From NCBI GenBank assembly GCA_022824685.1, contig JAJDZJ010000007.1:1-64000 (forward strand): DNA of 64,000 nt. The letters are read 5' to 3'. Below are positions 1 through 8,077 of the stretch, piece after piece (the first letter of the stretch is position 1; each line of letters starts with the position of its first letter). The position numbers and the translations under genes were made by a program. The notes under the pieces were generated by a model. It worked only from the letters and a program-made list of their open reading frames with translations, ran no database searches and was not told the origin of the DNA. This DNA is from Caldilineaceae bacterium. GTDB taxonomy: Bacteria; Chloroflexota; Anaerolineae; Caldilineales; Caldilineaceae.

Positions 1-378
1 AGGCCCTCAGTCGGCGAGATAAGTTAAATTCTCCGTCTACGTGCCATCTTTCGTACATTTCCCTGTGTCTTACCCCGACCTGGAAGAGTATTCGGCTGCA
101 TTTCGATGTTCTGACCCAATTTAGATGCAATCGCCCTGACCTCTTCACAACGAGTCCTATCCGCTATTGGCGTAGCCAACGGAATTCGACGGCGGGCCTC
201 ATCCAGTCTCCCAAAGAGAGCCTGAAACGCGCCCAACTTTGCCCCGCCCCCCTGTCCATGCCCATCGGCATGCACGCGCGCCGCCTCCCCCTGCAGTGGC
301 GTCCCTTGTGGGCGCCCAAGCCCCTCCGCACAGAAACCCTCCTCCAATCAGGGACGCCAACACCTCCCTCGCGCCCTT
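1..378. other. Gene-free leader region
   Basis: No convincing coding sequence. The open frames here have low-complexity, composition-driven translations and no recognisable domain. The window edge may cut an upstream gene, but I see no recognisable C-terminus. A stretch at about 480-500 (CCCATCCCCCAAATC) recurs near 61.49 kb. Confidence 0.5.
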
Positions 379-463
379 CCCCGCAGTTCCCCCGCAGTTC
401 TCCCCGCAGTTCCCCTGCAGTTCCCCCGCAATTCCCCCGCAATTCCCCCGCAGTTCTCCCCGC
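379..463. repeat. Tandem 11-bp repeat array (CCCCGCAGTTC)
   Basis: About seven head-to-tail copies of an 11-bp unit, CCCCGCAGTTC (GAACTGCGGGG on the other strand). Single substitutions occur (GCAGTT to GCAATT) and an extra T makes some units 12 bp. It lies in the roughly 730-bp gene-free leader before the folate gene. The reading frames crossing it give only Pro/Ser-rich or Gly/Arg-rich repeat peptides and are not considered genes. The same unit recurs near 31.1 kb and 35.9 kb. Confidence 0.85.
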
Positions 464-555
464 CACTCACCCCCAAAACAAATCCCATCCCCCAAATCCC
501 CTTCATGTAAGCAGCCACAATCTCGCCCCCATTCTGGACTGCCCCCTTCACTATG

Positions 556-584
556 CTGACTTCGTGCGCCTAAGCGGTTATAAT
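556..584 (+). promoter_or_regulatory. Sigma70-type promoter for the folate/siroheme genes
   Basis: A -35-like CTGACT at 556-561 and a perfect TATAAT at 579-584 are separated by 17 bp. The predicted transcript starts near 591, giving a leader of about 145 nt before folK-folP. I see no clear riboswitch in that leader. Confidence 0.55.
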
Positions 585-734
585 CACCGTCATGGCAGGC
601 TGGCCCTCGCCTCCCGCCTTATCGATCAACGACTGCTTTCTCTGGAACGGTCATTCTCCTCTGACTCTGAGGCCGGTCCAGCCAGATATTGCGCGACTGT
701 CGTCCTGCTCGACAGAGCCGTCAGGTGAAAACCC

Positions 735-2195
735 ATGACCCACACAGCGTATATTGCCTTTGGGAGCAATATCGGCCACCGCGCCGCCTACATCCACGAC
801 GCGCTGGACCACATGGCGTCCTATGCCACTGTTGTCGAGACATCACATCTCTACGAAACAGACCCCATGCTGGTCACCGATCAGCCGCTCTTCCTGAACG
901 CCGTCTGCCGGATCTCCACCGAGCTCACACCTTCAGAACTCCTGCGCGCCGTCAAACATACGGAAAAAACTCTCGGTCGAACAAAGTCGATCCGTTACGG
1001 ACCCCGCGTCATCGACTTGGACATCCTGTTCTACGACGAATCAGTCGTTGACGCACCCGATCTGATCATCCCCCACATCGGCATCCCCGAACGCGACTTC
1101 GTCCTGGCTCCCCTTCTGGACCTCAACGCCACTCTGCGCCACCCCAAGTTGGACGTGACCGTACGCCAACTCTGGCAGCAGCTTGCCATGTCCCGCCCTC
1201 CCCGCGTTATGCCGGTCGCTGAACGCATCTGGCGCTGGAGCCAGCGCCCCTGCATCATGGGCATTCTCAACATTACGCCGGACTCTTTCTCCGGCGATGG
1301 CCTGGCCGCGGCCCAAGATCCGGTCGCCGCAGCGCTGGCCCAGGCCGGCAAATTTGTCGACGCCGGAGCAGACGTTCTCGATATCGGCGGTTACTCCACC
1401 CGGCCCGGGCATGTCGACATTTCCGCAGCGGAGGAAATCGATCGCGTCGTTCCGGTCATCGACGCCCTGCGCCAAGCCTTTGACCTGCCCCTATCGGTCG
1501 ATACCTTTCGCGTCGAAGTCGCCGAAGCCGCCCTCGATGCCGGGGCATCCTGGCTTAACGACGTATCAGGCCTGCTCCCGCCGTGCCAGGACGAAGCCGC
1601 GTTGCAAGATGGAGAAGAGGGCTCCCGCGTTCCTTCAGCGCCCGGTCTGCCCGCCTCGCAAGGAATGGCCGCCCTGTCGGCCCGCCGCCGCGCCCCCCTC
1701 GTCCTCATGCAAAACCAGGCCCCGCTTAGCGCCATCCCGGCCCGCGCATTTCCCGACAACAGCCACGCGCTGCATCTCCGACGCCCTTCCGGCGACATTG
1801 TCGCAGACGTCGTTCGCGACCTGAAGACCGCGACCGAGTTTGCCCGACGCGACGGTGTGCCGCGCTGGCATCGAATCATCGATCCGGGAATCGGCTTCGG
1901 CAAGTCCCCCGCCCAACATGCCGAACTGATCAACCGCCTCGACGAACTGCAAGCGCTGGACTATCCACTTCTCTTCGGCTGCTCCCGCAAGGGCTTCCTC
2001 GGCAAAATGGCAGGCGGCGCCGCGGTGGAAGACAGGCTGCCGGCAACCATCGCCGCCAATGTCATGGCTTTGCAGCGCGGGGCAAACATCCTGCGCGTCC
2101 ACGACGTGCGCGAAAACGTGCAAGCCGCCAGGGTCGTCAGCGCAATTTTACACGGTTACACCGACCCGACGGCGCCTTCCCGAATCCGCAGCTGA
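735..2195 (+). CDS. folP: Bifunctional HPPK / dihydropteroate synthase (FolK-FolP fusion)
   Basis: Catalyses two successive steps of folate synthesis: pyrophosphorylation of 6-hydroxymethyl-dihydropterin, then condensation with p-aminobenzoate. Residues about 1-160 are the FolK domain (N-terminal FGSNIGHR; PHIGIPERDFVLAPLLDL). Residues about 170-480 are the FolP TIM barrel (MGILNITPDSFSGDG, SVDTF, NDVSG, DPGIGFGKSP, GCSRKGFLG). Between NDVSG and the VLM strand there is an Ala/Pro/Gly-rich insertion of roughly 25 residues, and the usual VLMHxxG loop reads VLMQNQ. The start is supported by AGGTG about 8 nt upstream. The precorrin-2 dehydrogenase gene begins 14 bp downstream. Confidence 0.93.
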   Translation: MTHTAYIAFGSNIGHRAAYIHDALDHMASYATVVETSHLYETDPMLVTDQPLFLNAVCRISTELTPSELLRAVKHTEKTLGRTKSIRYGPRVIDLDILFYDESVVDAPDLIIPHIGIPERDFVLAPLLDLNATLRHPKLDVTVRQLWQQLAMSRPPRVMPVAERIWRWSQRPCIMGILNITPDSFSGDGLAAAQDPVAAALAQAGKFVDAGADVLDIGGYSTRPGHVDISAAEEIDRVVPVIDALRQAFDLPLSVDTFRVEVAEAALDAGASWLNDVSGLLPPCQDEAALQDGEEGSRVPSAPGLPASQGMAALSARRRAPLVLMQNQAPLSAIPARAFPDNSHALHLRRPSGDIVADVVRDLKTATEFARRDGVPRWHRIIDPGIGFGKSPAQHAELINRLDELQALDYPLLFGCSRKGFLGKMAGGAAVEDRLPATIAANVMALQRGANILRVHDVRENVQAARVVSAILHGYTDPTAPSRIRS

Positions 2196-2209
2196 GGAGC
2201 GGCTACGCC

Positions 2210-2665
2210 ATGCGATTCCCCTTGACCTTGACCAATCTTGACGGACGTACCGCCGTGGTCGTCGGCGGAGGAACTGTCGGCGAGCGCAAAGTGCGCAGCC
2301 TGCTCGCGGCGGGAGTCCCCGTTCGCTTGATCAGCCCCTCAGCAACCAGACAGCTGACCGCCTGGGCCGAATCGGGCAAACTTGAGTGGGCCCGCCGGCG
2401 CTACCGCGACGGCGACGTGGACGAGGCCGGCCTCGTATTCGCCGCCACCAACGTACGCGCCGTCAACCGCGAAATCGCGTCGGCCGCTCACAGAAACAAC
2501 CGGCTCGTAAACGTGGCCGACGCGCCCGCCGAGGGAAACTTCCACTCGCCTGCCGTGCTGCGCAGGGACGACATCATCGTCTCCGTCAGCACCGTTTCCG
2601 CCCGCCCGCGAGCAGCCACAACCACCCGCGACCGCATCGCAGAACTGTTGGAGCCAGACCAATGA
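2210..2665 (+). CDS. Precorrin-2 dehydrogenase / sirohydrochlorin ferrochelatase (CysG N-domain type)
   Basis: Short NAD-binding enzyme for the oxidation (and possibly ferrochelation) steps from precorrin-2 to siroheme. The Rossmann start is clear (VVVGGGTVGERKVRSLLAAG), followed by LVFAATN and NVADAPAEGNFHSPAVLRRDD, the hallmark substrate-pocket segment of the Met8/CysG-N family. At 151 residues it lacks most of the C-terminal helical part found in about 200-residue homologues. The usual S-T-G-x-S-P loop reads STVSARPRA, so ferrochelatase activity is uncertain. GAGGAG lies upstream of the ATG. Its stop codon overlaps a 23-codon ORF that leads into the SUMT gene. Confidence 0.85.
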   Translation: MRFPLTLTNLDGRTAVVVGGGTVGERKVRSLLAAGVPVRLISPSATRQLTAWAESGKLEWARRRYRDGDVDEAGLVFAATNVRAVNREIASAAHRNNRLVNVADAPAEGNFHSPAVLRRDDIIVSVSTVSARPRAATTTRDRIAELLEPDQ

Positions 2666-2733
2666 TCCCACGGCCTTCAAGCCACCTGCACCTCTCTCTC
2701 GCACGCGACCCCGCCAGTGACAGCGCCAAATGA
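2662..2733 (+). CDS. Possible 23-codon coupling ORF between the siroheme genes
   Basis: This tiny frame starts with an ATGA overlap on the stop of the precorrin-2 dehydrogenase gene. It ends with an ATGA overlap on the start of the SUMT gene, filling the gap exactly. The SUMT ATG has no Shine-Dalgarno sequence of its own (gacagcgccaaATG), so ribosomes could be carried across this frame. The peptide (MIPRPSSHLHLSLARDPASD...) matches nothing I know. Its role as a translational bridge is inference. Confidence 0.35.
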   Translation: MIPRPSSHLHLSLARDPASDSAK

Positions 2734-3521
2734 CCGGCAAGGCTTTCCTCGTCGGCGCGGGACCCGGACGCGCTGACCTGATCAGCGTGCGCGGCCTGAA
2801 CCTGTTGCGATCCGCCGACGTAGTCGTCTACGACCGCCTGGTCGCGCCCGGGCTCCTGGACGAAATCCCACCCCGGGCCGAACGAATCTTCGTCGGCAAA
2901 ATGGGCTTCGGGCAAAGAGTGATGCGGCAAAGCGAAATCAACGCGCTTCTCGTCGAACGCGTTCGCTCCGGCCTGCAGGTTGTTCGTCTGAAAGGAGGAG
3001 ATGGATTCGTCTTTGGCCGCGGCGGCGAAGAGTGCCTTGCGCTCGCCTCAGCCGGATTGAACTTCGAAGTTGTGCCCGGCATCAGCGCCGCCGTCGCCGC
3101 GCCCGCCTATGCCGGAATTCCCGTCACCGACCGCCGCCTCGCAAGCGCATTTACCGTGATCACCGGCCACGAAGACCCCGCCAAAGAAGAGTCCGCCATC
3201 GACTGGTCTCTCATGGCCAAGACACCAACCCTCATCGTCATGATGGGCGTCCGCTCCGCCGCCAGAATCTGCGACGCGCTCATCGCACACGGCCGCGACC
3301 CCGTCTCGCCCGCCGCCGCCATCGCAAGCGCAACCACCGCCCAGCAGAAAGTGGTCCGCTCAACCGTCGCCGAACTTGCCAGTTCCTTGAACTCGGCCGG
3401 CATCCAGGCCCCGGCTGTGCTCGTGTTCGGCGAAGTCGTCGCCCTGCACGACCGGCTTGACTGGTTTTCCCCCGCGGAAGGCGGGCAAGGCTTCCATCCA
3501 ATCGAACAGCCGGACCAGTGA
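2730..3521 (+). CDS. cobA: Uroporphyrinogen-III C-methyltransferase (SUMT)
   Basis: Transfers two methyl groups from SAM to uroporphyrinogen III, giving precorrin-2, the substrate of the enzyme encoded just upstream. The tetrapyrrole methylase signatures are present in order: FLVGAGPGRADL (residues 5-16), VRLKGGDGFVFGRGGEE (about 87-103), VPGISA, GIPVTDRR and TGHE. The length of 263 residues is typical for a stand-alone SUMT without a HemD or CysG fusion. No Shine-Dalgarno precedes the ATG, and the start overlaps the stop of the preceding 23-codon frame, which suggests translational coupling. With FolK-FolP and the dehydrogenase it forms one plus-strand operon. Confidence 0.93.
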   Translation: MTGKAFLVGAGPGRADLISVRGLNLLRSADVVVYDRLVAPGLLDEIPPRAERIFVGKMGFGQRVMRQSEINALLVERVRSGLQVVRLKGGDGFVFGRGGEECLALASAGLNFEVVPGISAAVAAPAYAGIPVTDRRLASAFTVITGHEDPAKEESAIDWSLMAKTPTLIVMMGVRSAARICDALIAHGRDPVSPAAAIASATTAQQKVVRSTVAELASSLNSAGIQAPAVLVFGEVVALHDRLDWFSPAEGGQGFHPIEQPDQ

Positions 3522-3585
3522 AACGCGCCATTTAGTCCCGCGTCAACTGCCCTTTACCCCCGGCGCAGCGCCTGCCGCGCCGCCG

Positions 3586-5223
3586 CTACTCGCGGTAATG
3601 GCAACCGACACTTTGCCGGTTGGCCCACGCCGCATTGGCGACGATGATGGCCGCCCGCACCGCATTGCGCAACCCGAGCAAATCGTCCGTCAACGCCTGA
3701 CTGCGGTAAAAGCGCTCGATCTCATTCTCCAGCGTCCGCAGCTGGCGTACAGCACGCGCCAACCGTCGCGTCGTCCGCACCAGACCCACATAGTTCCACA
3801 TGATCTGTTGTAAAGCGCTCATGTCCTGACTGATCAGAGCAGGGTCGGCCGCGCCGTCCGCCGCGTAACTCCATTCAGGAATGTCATCGGCGCTGTGCAA
3901 TTCGACCTGGGCCCTACCCCGCTCCTCGGCCGGCCAGTTGCCGCCACCGCCGCCGGCATCCCTTTCTACGCCGGGCCCAAGCCGCGCTTCGATGTGACGG
4001 GCCGCGCGTCGCCCCCATACAAGCCCCTCCAGCAGCGACGCGCTCGCCAACCGGTTGGCCCCATGCACGCCAGTACACGATACTTCGCCGACACTGTACA
4101 GACCGTCCACTGTCGACCGGCCCCACTCATCTACCCAGATTCCGCCGCACGAATAATGCGCGGCTGGCACAACAGGCACGAGGTCTTTCTCGATATCCAG
4201 CCCAAATCCCAGCGCCCGCGCCCGAATCGTCGGAAAATGCGACAAAATTTCGTCCCGGTCAATGTAAGAACGCAGGTCCAGGTAGACGTTCGAAACCCCG
4301 CGCGCCAACATCTCTCGGTGAATGGAACGGGCAACCACATCACGCGGCGCCAGGTCCTTCCATTCCGGCGCGTGATTCTGCATGAACGGCTGCCCGTCCC
4401 GGTGCGCCAGCCTCGCGCCCGCGCCCCGCACCGCCTCCGACACCAGAAAATGGACCTGGCCCTGATGGTAAAACGCGGTCGGATGAAACTGAACGAACTC
4501 CGCGTTGATCACCCGCGCCCCCGCCCGATACGCCATCGCCAATCCATCGCCCCGCGCGCCCCGCGGGTTCGTTGTCCGCAGAAAGATCTGGCCCAACCCT
4601 CCGGTGGCCAGCACCGTGAACCTGGCTATCGCCCGCTTTACCTGTCCGCTCGCCCTGTCCAGCAAGTACGCGCCCACACAGGACCGCCGCCCATAGACCG
4701 CCAACCGGTTCCGGCCATGATGATCAGGCGTCAGCAGATCCACCGCGGTATGCCCCGTCAGTAGGGTCACCTTGGGATGGTTCTCCAGCGCGTTAAGCAG
4801 CGCCGTCTCGATACTCTTCCCCGTCGCGTCCGCGGAATGGATGATTCGCGGAAGGCTGTGCCCCCCCTCAAGCGCCAGCGACAACGCCCCCTCGCCATCG
4901 CGATCAAATTCCACCCCCGCGCGCTTCAGCAGCACCTCCCGCACCGCCTCAGGCCCTTGCTCGGCCAGAATCCGGACCGCGGCAGGATTGCAGTGGCCTG
5001 CGCCAGCCCGCCGCAAGTCCTCCTCAAGCAGCGCAGCGCTATCACCCTTGCCTACGTAGATGATTCCGCCCTGCGCCAAATATGTGTTTGAACTGTGTGG
5101 CTTTTCCCCGCGGGTGACGAGCGTCACCGCCGCGCCGGCGTCTGCCAGCTCCAGCGCTGTCGTCGCGCCCGCAATGCCCGTGCCGATGATCAGGACGTCG
5201 CAGGTCAGCAGATCATCCGCCAT
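3586..5223 (-). CDS. nadB: L-aspartate oxidase
   Basis: FAD enzyme that oxidises L-aspartate to iminoaspartate, the first step of de novo NAD synthesis. The N-terminal FAD-binding fold reads DVLIIGTGIAGATTALELAD, then NTYLAQGGI. The catalytic region contains EFVQFHPTAF and CGGIWVDEWGRSTVDGLY, followed by GEVSCTGVHGANRLASASLL, all hallmarks of NadB in the succinate dehydrogenase flavoprotein family. A C-terminal helical domain (about 430-540) completes the 545-residue protein. It is the last gene of the nadC-nadA-nadB minus-strand operon, 107 bp after nadA. Confidence 0.95.
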   Translation of the reverse strand: MADDLLTCDVLIIGTGIAGATTALELADAGAAVTLVTRGEKPHSSNTYLAQGGIIYVGKGDSAALLEEDLRRAGAGHCNPAAVRILAEQGPEAVREVLLKRAGVEFDRDGEGALSLALEGGHSLPRIIHSADATGKSIETALLNALENHPKVTLLTGHTAVDLLTPDHHGRNRLAVYGRRSCVGAYLLDRASGQVKRAIARFTVLATGGLGQIFLRTTNPRGARGDGLAMAYRAGARVINAEFVQFHPTAFYHQGQVHFLVSEAVRGAGARLAHRDGQPFMQNHAPEWKDLAPRDVVARSIHREMLARGVSNVYLDLRSYIDRDEILSHFPTIRARALGFGLDIEKDLVPVVPAAHYSCGGIWVDEWGRSTVDGLYSVGEVSCTGVHGANRLASASLLEGLVWGRRAARHIEARLGPGVERDAGGGGGNWPAEERGRAQVELHSADDIPEWSYAADGAADPALISQDMSALQQIMWNYVGLVRTTRRLARAVRQLRTLENEIERFYRSQALTDDLLGLRNAVRAAIIVANAAWANRQSVGCHYRE

Positions 5224-5330
5224 TGGATCTCACTGGGTTTGCTCGCGTCCCTCTCGGCAATCCGATCCCCGTCCGGTAAGCCCTGGGTTCCCCTGCCTGC
5301 CATCAAAACTCGGCAAGTATCCCCGCAGGG

Positions 5331-6494
5331 CTAACCGATCTCCACCATCCGTTGCACAGACAGCGCCGCCCGCGCCAGAATCTCCTCGGGAACGCTGATC
5401 TCGTACTGCATCTTCTCTAGCGCCGCCAGCGTATCCTCCATCGTGATCTGGCCCATGTGAGGGCACCGCACCGAGCAAAGTCGCAGCATCTCCTTCTCCG
5501 GATTTGCGCCGATAATGTTGTCCCCCATCGAGCATTCCGTCAGAAGCAGATAGCGGGGCGCGTCCGTCTCCTCAACGTGCCGTATCATCGCCGTCGTGCT
5601 GCCGGTGAAGTCCGATGCTGCCACGACCTCCGGGCTGCACTCCGGATGGGACAGGATCACAACATCCGGATACTCGGCGCGCACCCGCCGGATGTCATCC
5701 ACCGTAAACTTGTCATGCACCTCACAGCGGCCATGCCAGCCGATCAGGTCGAAATCCTCCCCATCCAGCGGAATGATCGGATGACCCGTCTCCCGGTCGC
5801 GGGCGCCTCCCCCTTCCAAATCCAACGAGATGGGCGTCGACACGCCCCCGTCGTCATGCCCGGAGTCGGGCCCGGCTGAAACCGGGAAGATGATCTGCTT
5901 GCCCGTCTCCTCGGCCACGTTTTTCGCCAGGTACTCATCCGGCAGAAAGATAACCCTGTCAGAATCCAGAGAGTTGACCACGGCCACCGCATTGCCGCTC
6001 GTGCAGCATATATCTGTCTCCGCCTTCACATCAGCATACGTATTCACATAGGTCACCACCGGCAAGCCGGGAAACCGCTCCTTCAGCTCCCGCACATCCT
6101 CGGCGGTGATGCTGGCCGCCAGCGAGCAGCCCGCCTTCTCGGCGGGAAGCAGCACGGTCTTGTCCGGGCTGAGAATCTTGGCGGTCTCCGCCATGAACTC
6201 CACGCCGCAGAAAATGATCACGTCTCGATCCGTCTGAGCCGCCATCCGGCTCAGAAACAGCGAATCGCCGACAAAGTCCGGAATCGAATGAAAGAGGACC
6301 GCTTCCATATAGTTGTGCCCCAGAATAACCGCGTTGCGCTCCTTCTTCAGACGGTTGATCTCCGCCGCCAGCTCCGCCTTGATCCGCAACTCAACGTCCA
6401 GCGCTACATCGCTAAGCTTCCGCGCCAGCGCTTCATACATCAACTTGGCGTCGGTGATCTCCGCCAATCTGTTTTCCAACGTTGTCCCAGTCAT
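5331..6494 (-). CDS. nadA: Quinolinate synthase
   Basis: [4Fe-4S] enzyme that condenses iminoaspartate with dihydroxyacetone phosphate to make quinolinate. The three cluster cysteines are recognisable in IFCGVEFMAETAKIL, TDICCTSGNAV and LSHPECSPEVV; WHGRCEVHDKFT is also conserved. A Gly/Asp-rich segment of about 45 residues is inserted between GKQII and WHGRCEVH, where short homologues run straight on. I chose the ATG at 6494 because GAGGTGG lies about 7 nt upstream; an in-frame GTG nine codons earlier is less likely. The protein is 387 residues. It lies between nadC and nadB. Confidence 0.95.
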   Translation of the reverse strand: MTGTTLENRLAEITDAKLMYEALARKLSDVALDVELRIKAELAAEINRLKKERNAVILGHNYMEAVLFHSIPDFVGDSLFLSRMAAQTDRDVIIFCGVEFMAETAKILSPDKTVLLPAEKAGCSLAASITAEDVRELKERFPGLPVVTYVNTYADVKAETDICCTSGNAVAVVNSLDSDRVIFLPDEYLAKNVAEETGKQIIFPVSAGPDSGHDDGGVSTPISLDLEGGGARDRETGHPIIPLDGEDFDLIGWHGRCEVHDKFTVDDIRRVRAEYPDVVILSHPECSPEVVAASDFTGSTTAMIRHVEETDAPRYLLLTECSMGDNIIGANPEKEMLRLCSVRCPHMGQITMEDTLAALEKMQYEISVPEEILARAALSVQRMVEIG

Positions 6495-6559
6495 AGTTGC
6501 CACCTCACTCCCTCCCACCACTGACCACTGCCGTCCCAGAAAGTGGGTACTCTTCTCAG

Positions 6560-7492
6560 CTACCCCGCCATCTCCAAATCGAAACTGATGTCCAGCGCCG
6601 GCGCCGAATGCGTAAGCGCCCCAACCGAAATGTAGTCCACGCCCGTCGCCGCAATCTCCGCAACGTTCTCCAAAACCACGCCGCCTGAAGCCTCAAGCGG
6701 CGTGCGGCCCGCGGCAATCCTGACCGCCTTCCTAATCTGCTCCGGTACCATATTGTCAAGCAAAATGCGGTCTACGTCAAGCGTCAGCGCCTCCTCCAAC
6801 TGGGCAAAATCCGCCACTTCAACCTCGATAGCCAGGCCCTTGTATCGACTCCGTATCCCCTTAACGGCCGGCGCGATCCCGCCGGCGGCCGCAATGTGAT
6901 TGTCCTTGACCAGCGCCATATCAAAAAGGCCAAAGCGGTGGTTGCTTCCTCCCCCCAACGCCACCGCCCTTTTGTCGAAAAGCCTCAGTCCTGGCACAGT
7001 CTTTCGCGTATCCAGAATCACCGCGCCGGAGCCTCGGGCCGCCTCAACATAGCGCCTCGTCAACGTGGCAATGCCCGACATTCGCTGCAGAAAGTTCAGC
7101 GCCACCCTTTCCGCCGTCAAAAGTGTGCGTGCGCAGCCGGAGGCCCAAGCAACTTCGGTACCCGCCGCGACCGCCGCCCCGTCCCCGACGCAGGGGCGGA
7201 ACGAAACCGGCTGTCGATTGCCGGCTGCAGTCGCGTGCGCCGATCCATCACCCTCACTCCCCGACTTTTCGGGCCTCGCCAAATCTCCAATCGCCTGACT
7301 ATCCGCAAGTATTGAGTACGTCAGTCCTGCAACATCCAGCCCGGCCACGACGCCCGCAGCCTTGGCCAAAAAACGACCCCTCGCCTGCTTCCCGCCTGGA
7401 ATCGTTGCCAGCGTGGTCACGTCCCCACCCTCGATATCCTCAGCCAGGGCCAACTCCACCGCCGGCCTGGCGTGGTCCAGAATCCAGTCCAT
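6560..7492 (-). CDS. nadC: Nicotinate-nucleotide pyrophosphorylase (carboxylating)
   Basis: Converts quinolinate and PRPP to nicotinate mononucleotide. Family signatures include AEDIEGGDVTT near the N-terminus, LTAERVALNFLQRMSGIAT, ILDTRKTVPGLR, GGGSNHRFGLFD, VKDNHI, LLDNMVPEQI and GVDYISVGALTHS. A low-complexity Gly/Ser/Ala insertion of about 29 residues (around residues 75-105) sits in the N-terminal barrel and makes the protein longer (310) than usual. I prefer the ATG at 7492, preceded by AAGGGAAG, over one 14 codons upstream. It is the first gene of the NAD operon. Confidence 0.94.
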   Translation of the reverse strand: MDWILDHARPAVELALAEDIEGGDVTTLATIPGGKQARGRFLAKAAGVVAGLDVAGLTYSILADSQAIGDLARPEKSGSEGDGSAHATAAGNRQPVSFRPCVGDGAAVAAGTEVAWASGCARTLLTAERVALNFLQRMSGIATLTRRYVEAARGSGAVILDTRKTVPGLRLFDKRAVALGGGSNHRFGLFDMALVKDNHIAAAGGIAPAVKGIRSRYKGLAIEVEVADFAQLEEALTLDVDRILLDNMVPEQIRKAVRIAAGRTPLEASGGVVLENVAEIAATGVDYISVGALTHSAPALDISFDLEMAG

Positions 7493-7553
7493 ACGCTTCC
7501 CTTGGAAGAGGCGAACGCCTCCATGTTCGTCCATCAGGTAGGGCTATATCGGT

Positions 7554-7582
7554 AGGATACCACCGGCGCCAATTCCTTTCAA
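7554..7582 (-). promoter_or_regulatory. Promoter for the nadCAB operon
   Basis: Reading the minus strand, TTGAAA (7582-7577) and TATCCT (7559-7554) are separated by exactly 17 bp. Transcription would begin near 7547, about 55 nt before the nadC ATG. I recognise no NrtR, NiaR or NadR operator in the leader. Confidence 0.5.
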
Positions 7583-7750
7583 ACCCAGCCCTCTCGGAGC
7601 GTGCTGTCTGAAGTTGGAGTAGCCTGGAGGAGCGGGCTGCATGCCTCATCGTGAATCCCCGCAGCCAGCCTCAAACTTCCGCCCATTCTGCCCCGCCCCC
7701 CCATAACGTTGCCCCATGAGAATTACGCCCCCTCCCCGCAGTTCCTCTGC

Positions 7751-7956
7751 CTTTCTCCATGCCCCTCCGTGGATCAAAAAGGTGTTGCCCTTCTTCGCGC
7801 CCCATCGCGTCCCTTCGCGGATCAACCTGGGGTTGCCGTCTGCCGTTGCCCTGCTCCGTGCCTCTCCGAGTCCCTCCGTGGATCAAAAAGGTGTTGCCCT
7901 TCGCAGTTGCCCTTCTTCGCGCCCCATCGCGTCCCTTCGCGGATCAATCTGCCGAT
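7751..7956. repeat. Intergenic repeat cluster, about 37-bp unit
   Basis: Four diverged copies of a unit whose core is CCGTGGATCAAAAAGGTGTTGCC lie between nadC and the next gene. Two near-identical 31-bp stretches begin at 7763 and 7872. Two versions with CGCGTCCCTTCGCGGATCAA lie at about 7804-7825 and 7927-7948. A longer 41-bp duplication (7785-7825 and 7908-7948) is superimposed. The open frame through the cluster is not regarded as coding. A fifth, more diverged copy lies near 31.06 kb. Confidence 0.85.
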
Positions 7957-8077
7957 GCCCTCCACCGTGCCCCTCCCCCGCAGTCCCTACGCCGCGAGGA
8001 TCCGCGTCCGCTTTGCGCGCATCGGCTGTTCGGTTACACTGAAACCCAAATTCAGGCCAACCGTATTGATCAGTGGA

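Noticed and set aside
239-728. Pro/Ser-rich frames in the leader region
   Set aside because: They are translations of the 11-bp repeat and its surroundings, with no domain or plausible start context.
7709-8077. N-terminal extension of the membrane protein gene
   Set aside because: The 123 extra codons come from the intergenic repeat cluster and have no membrane-protein character.
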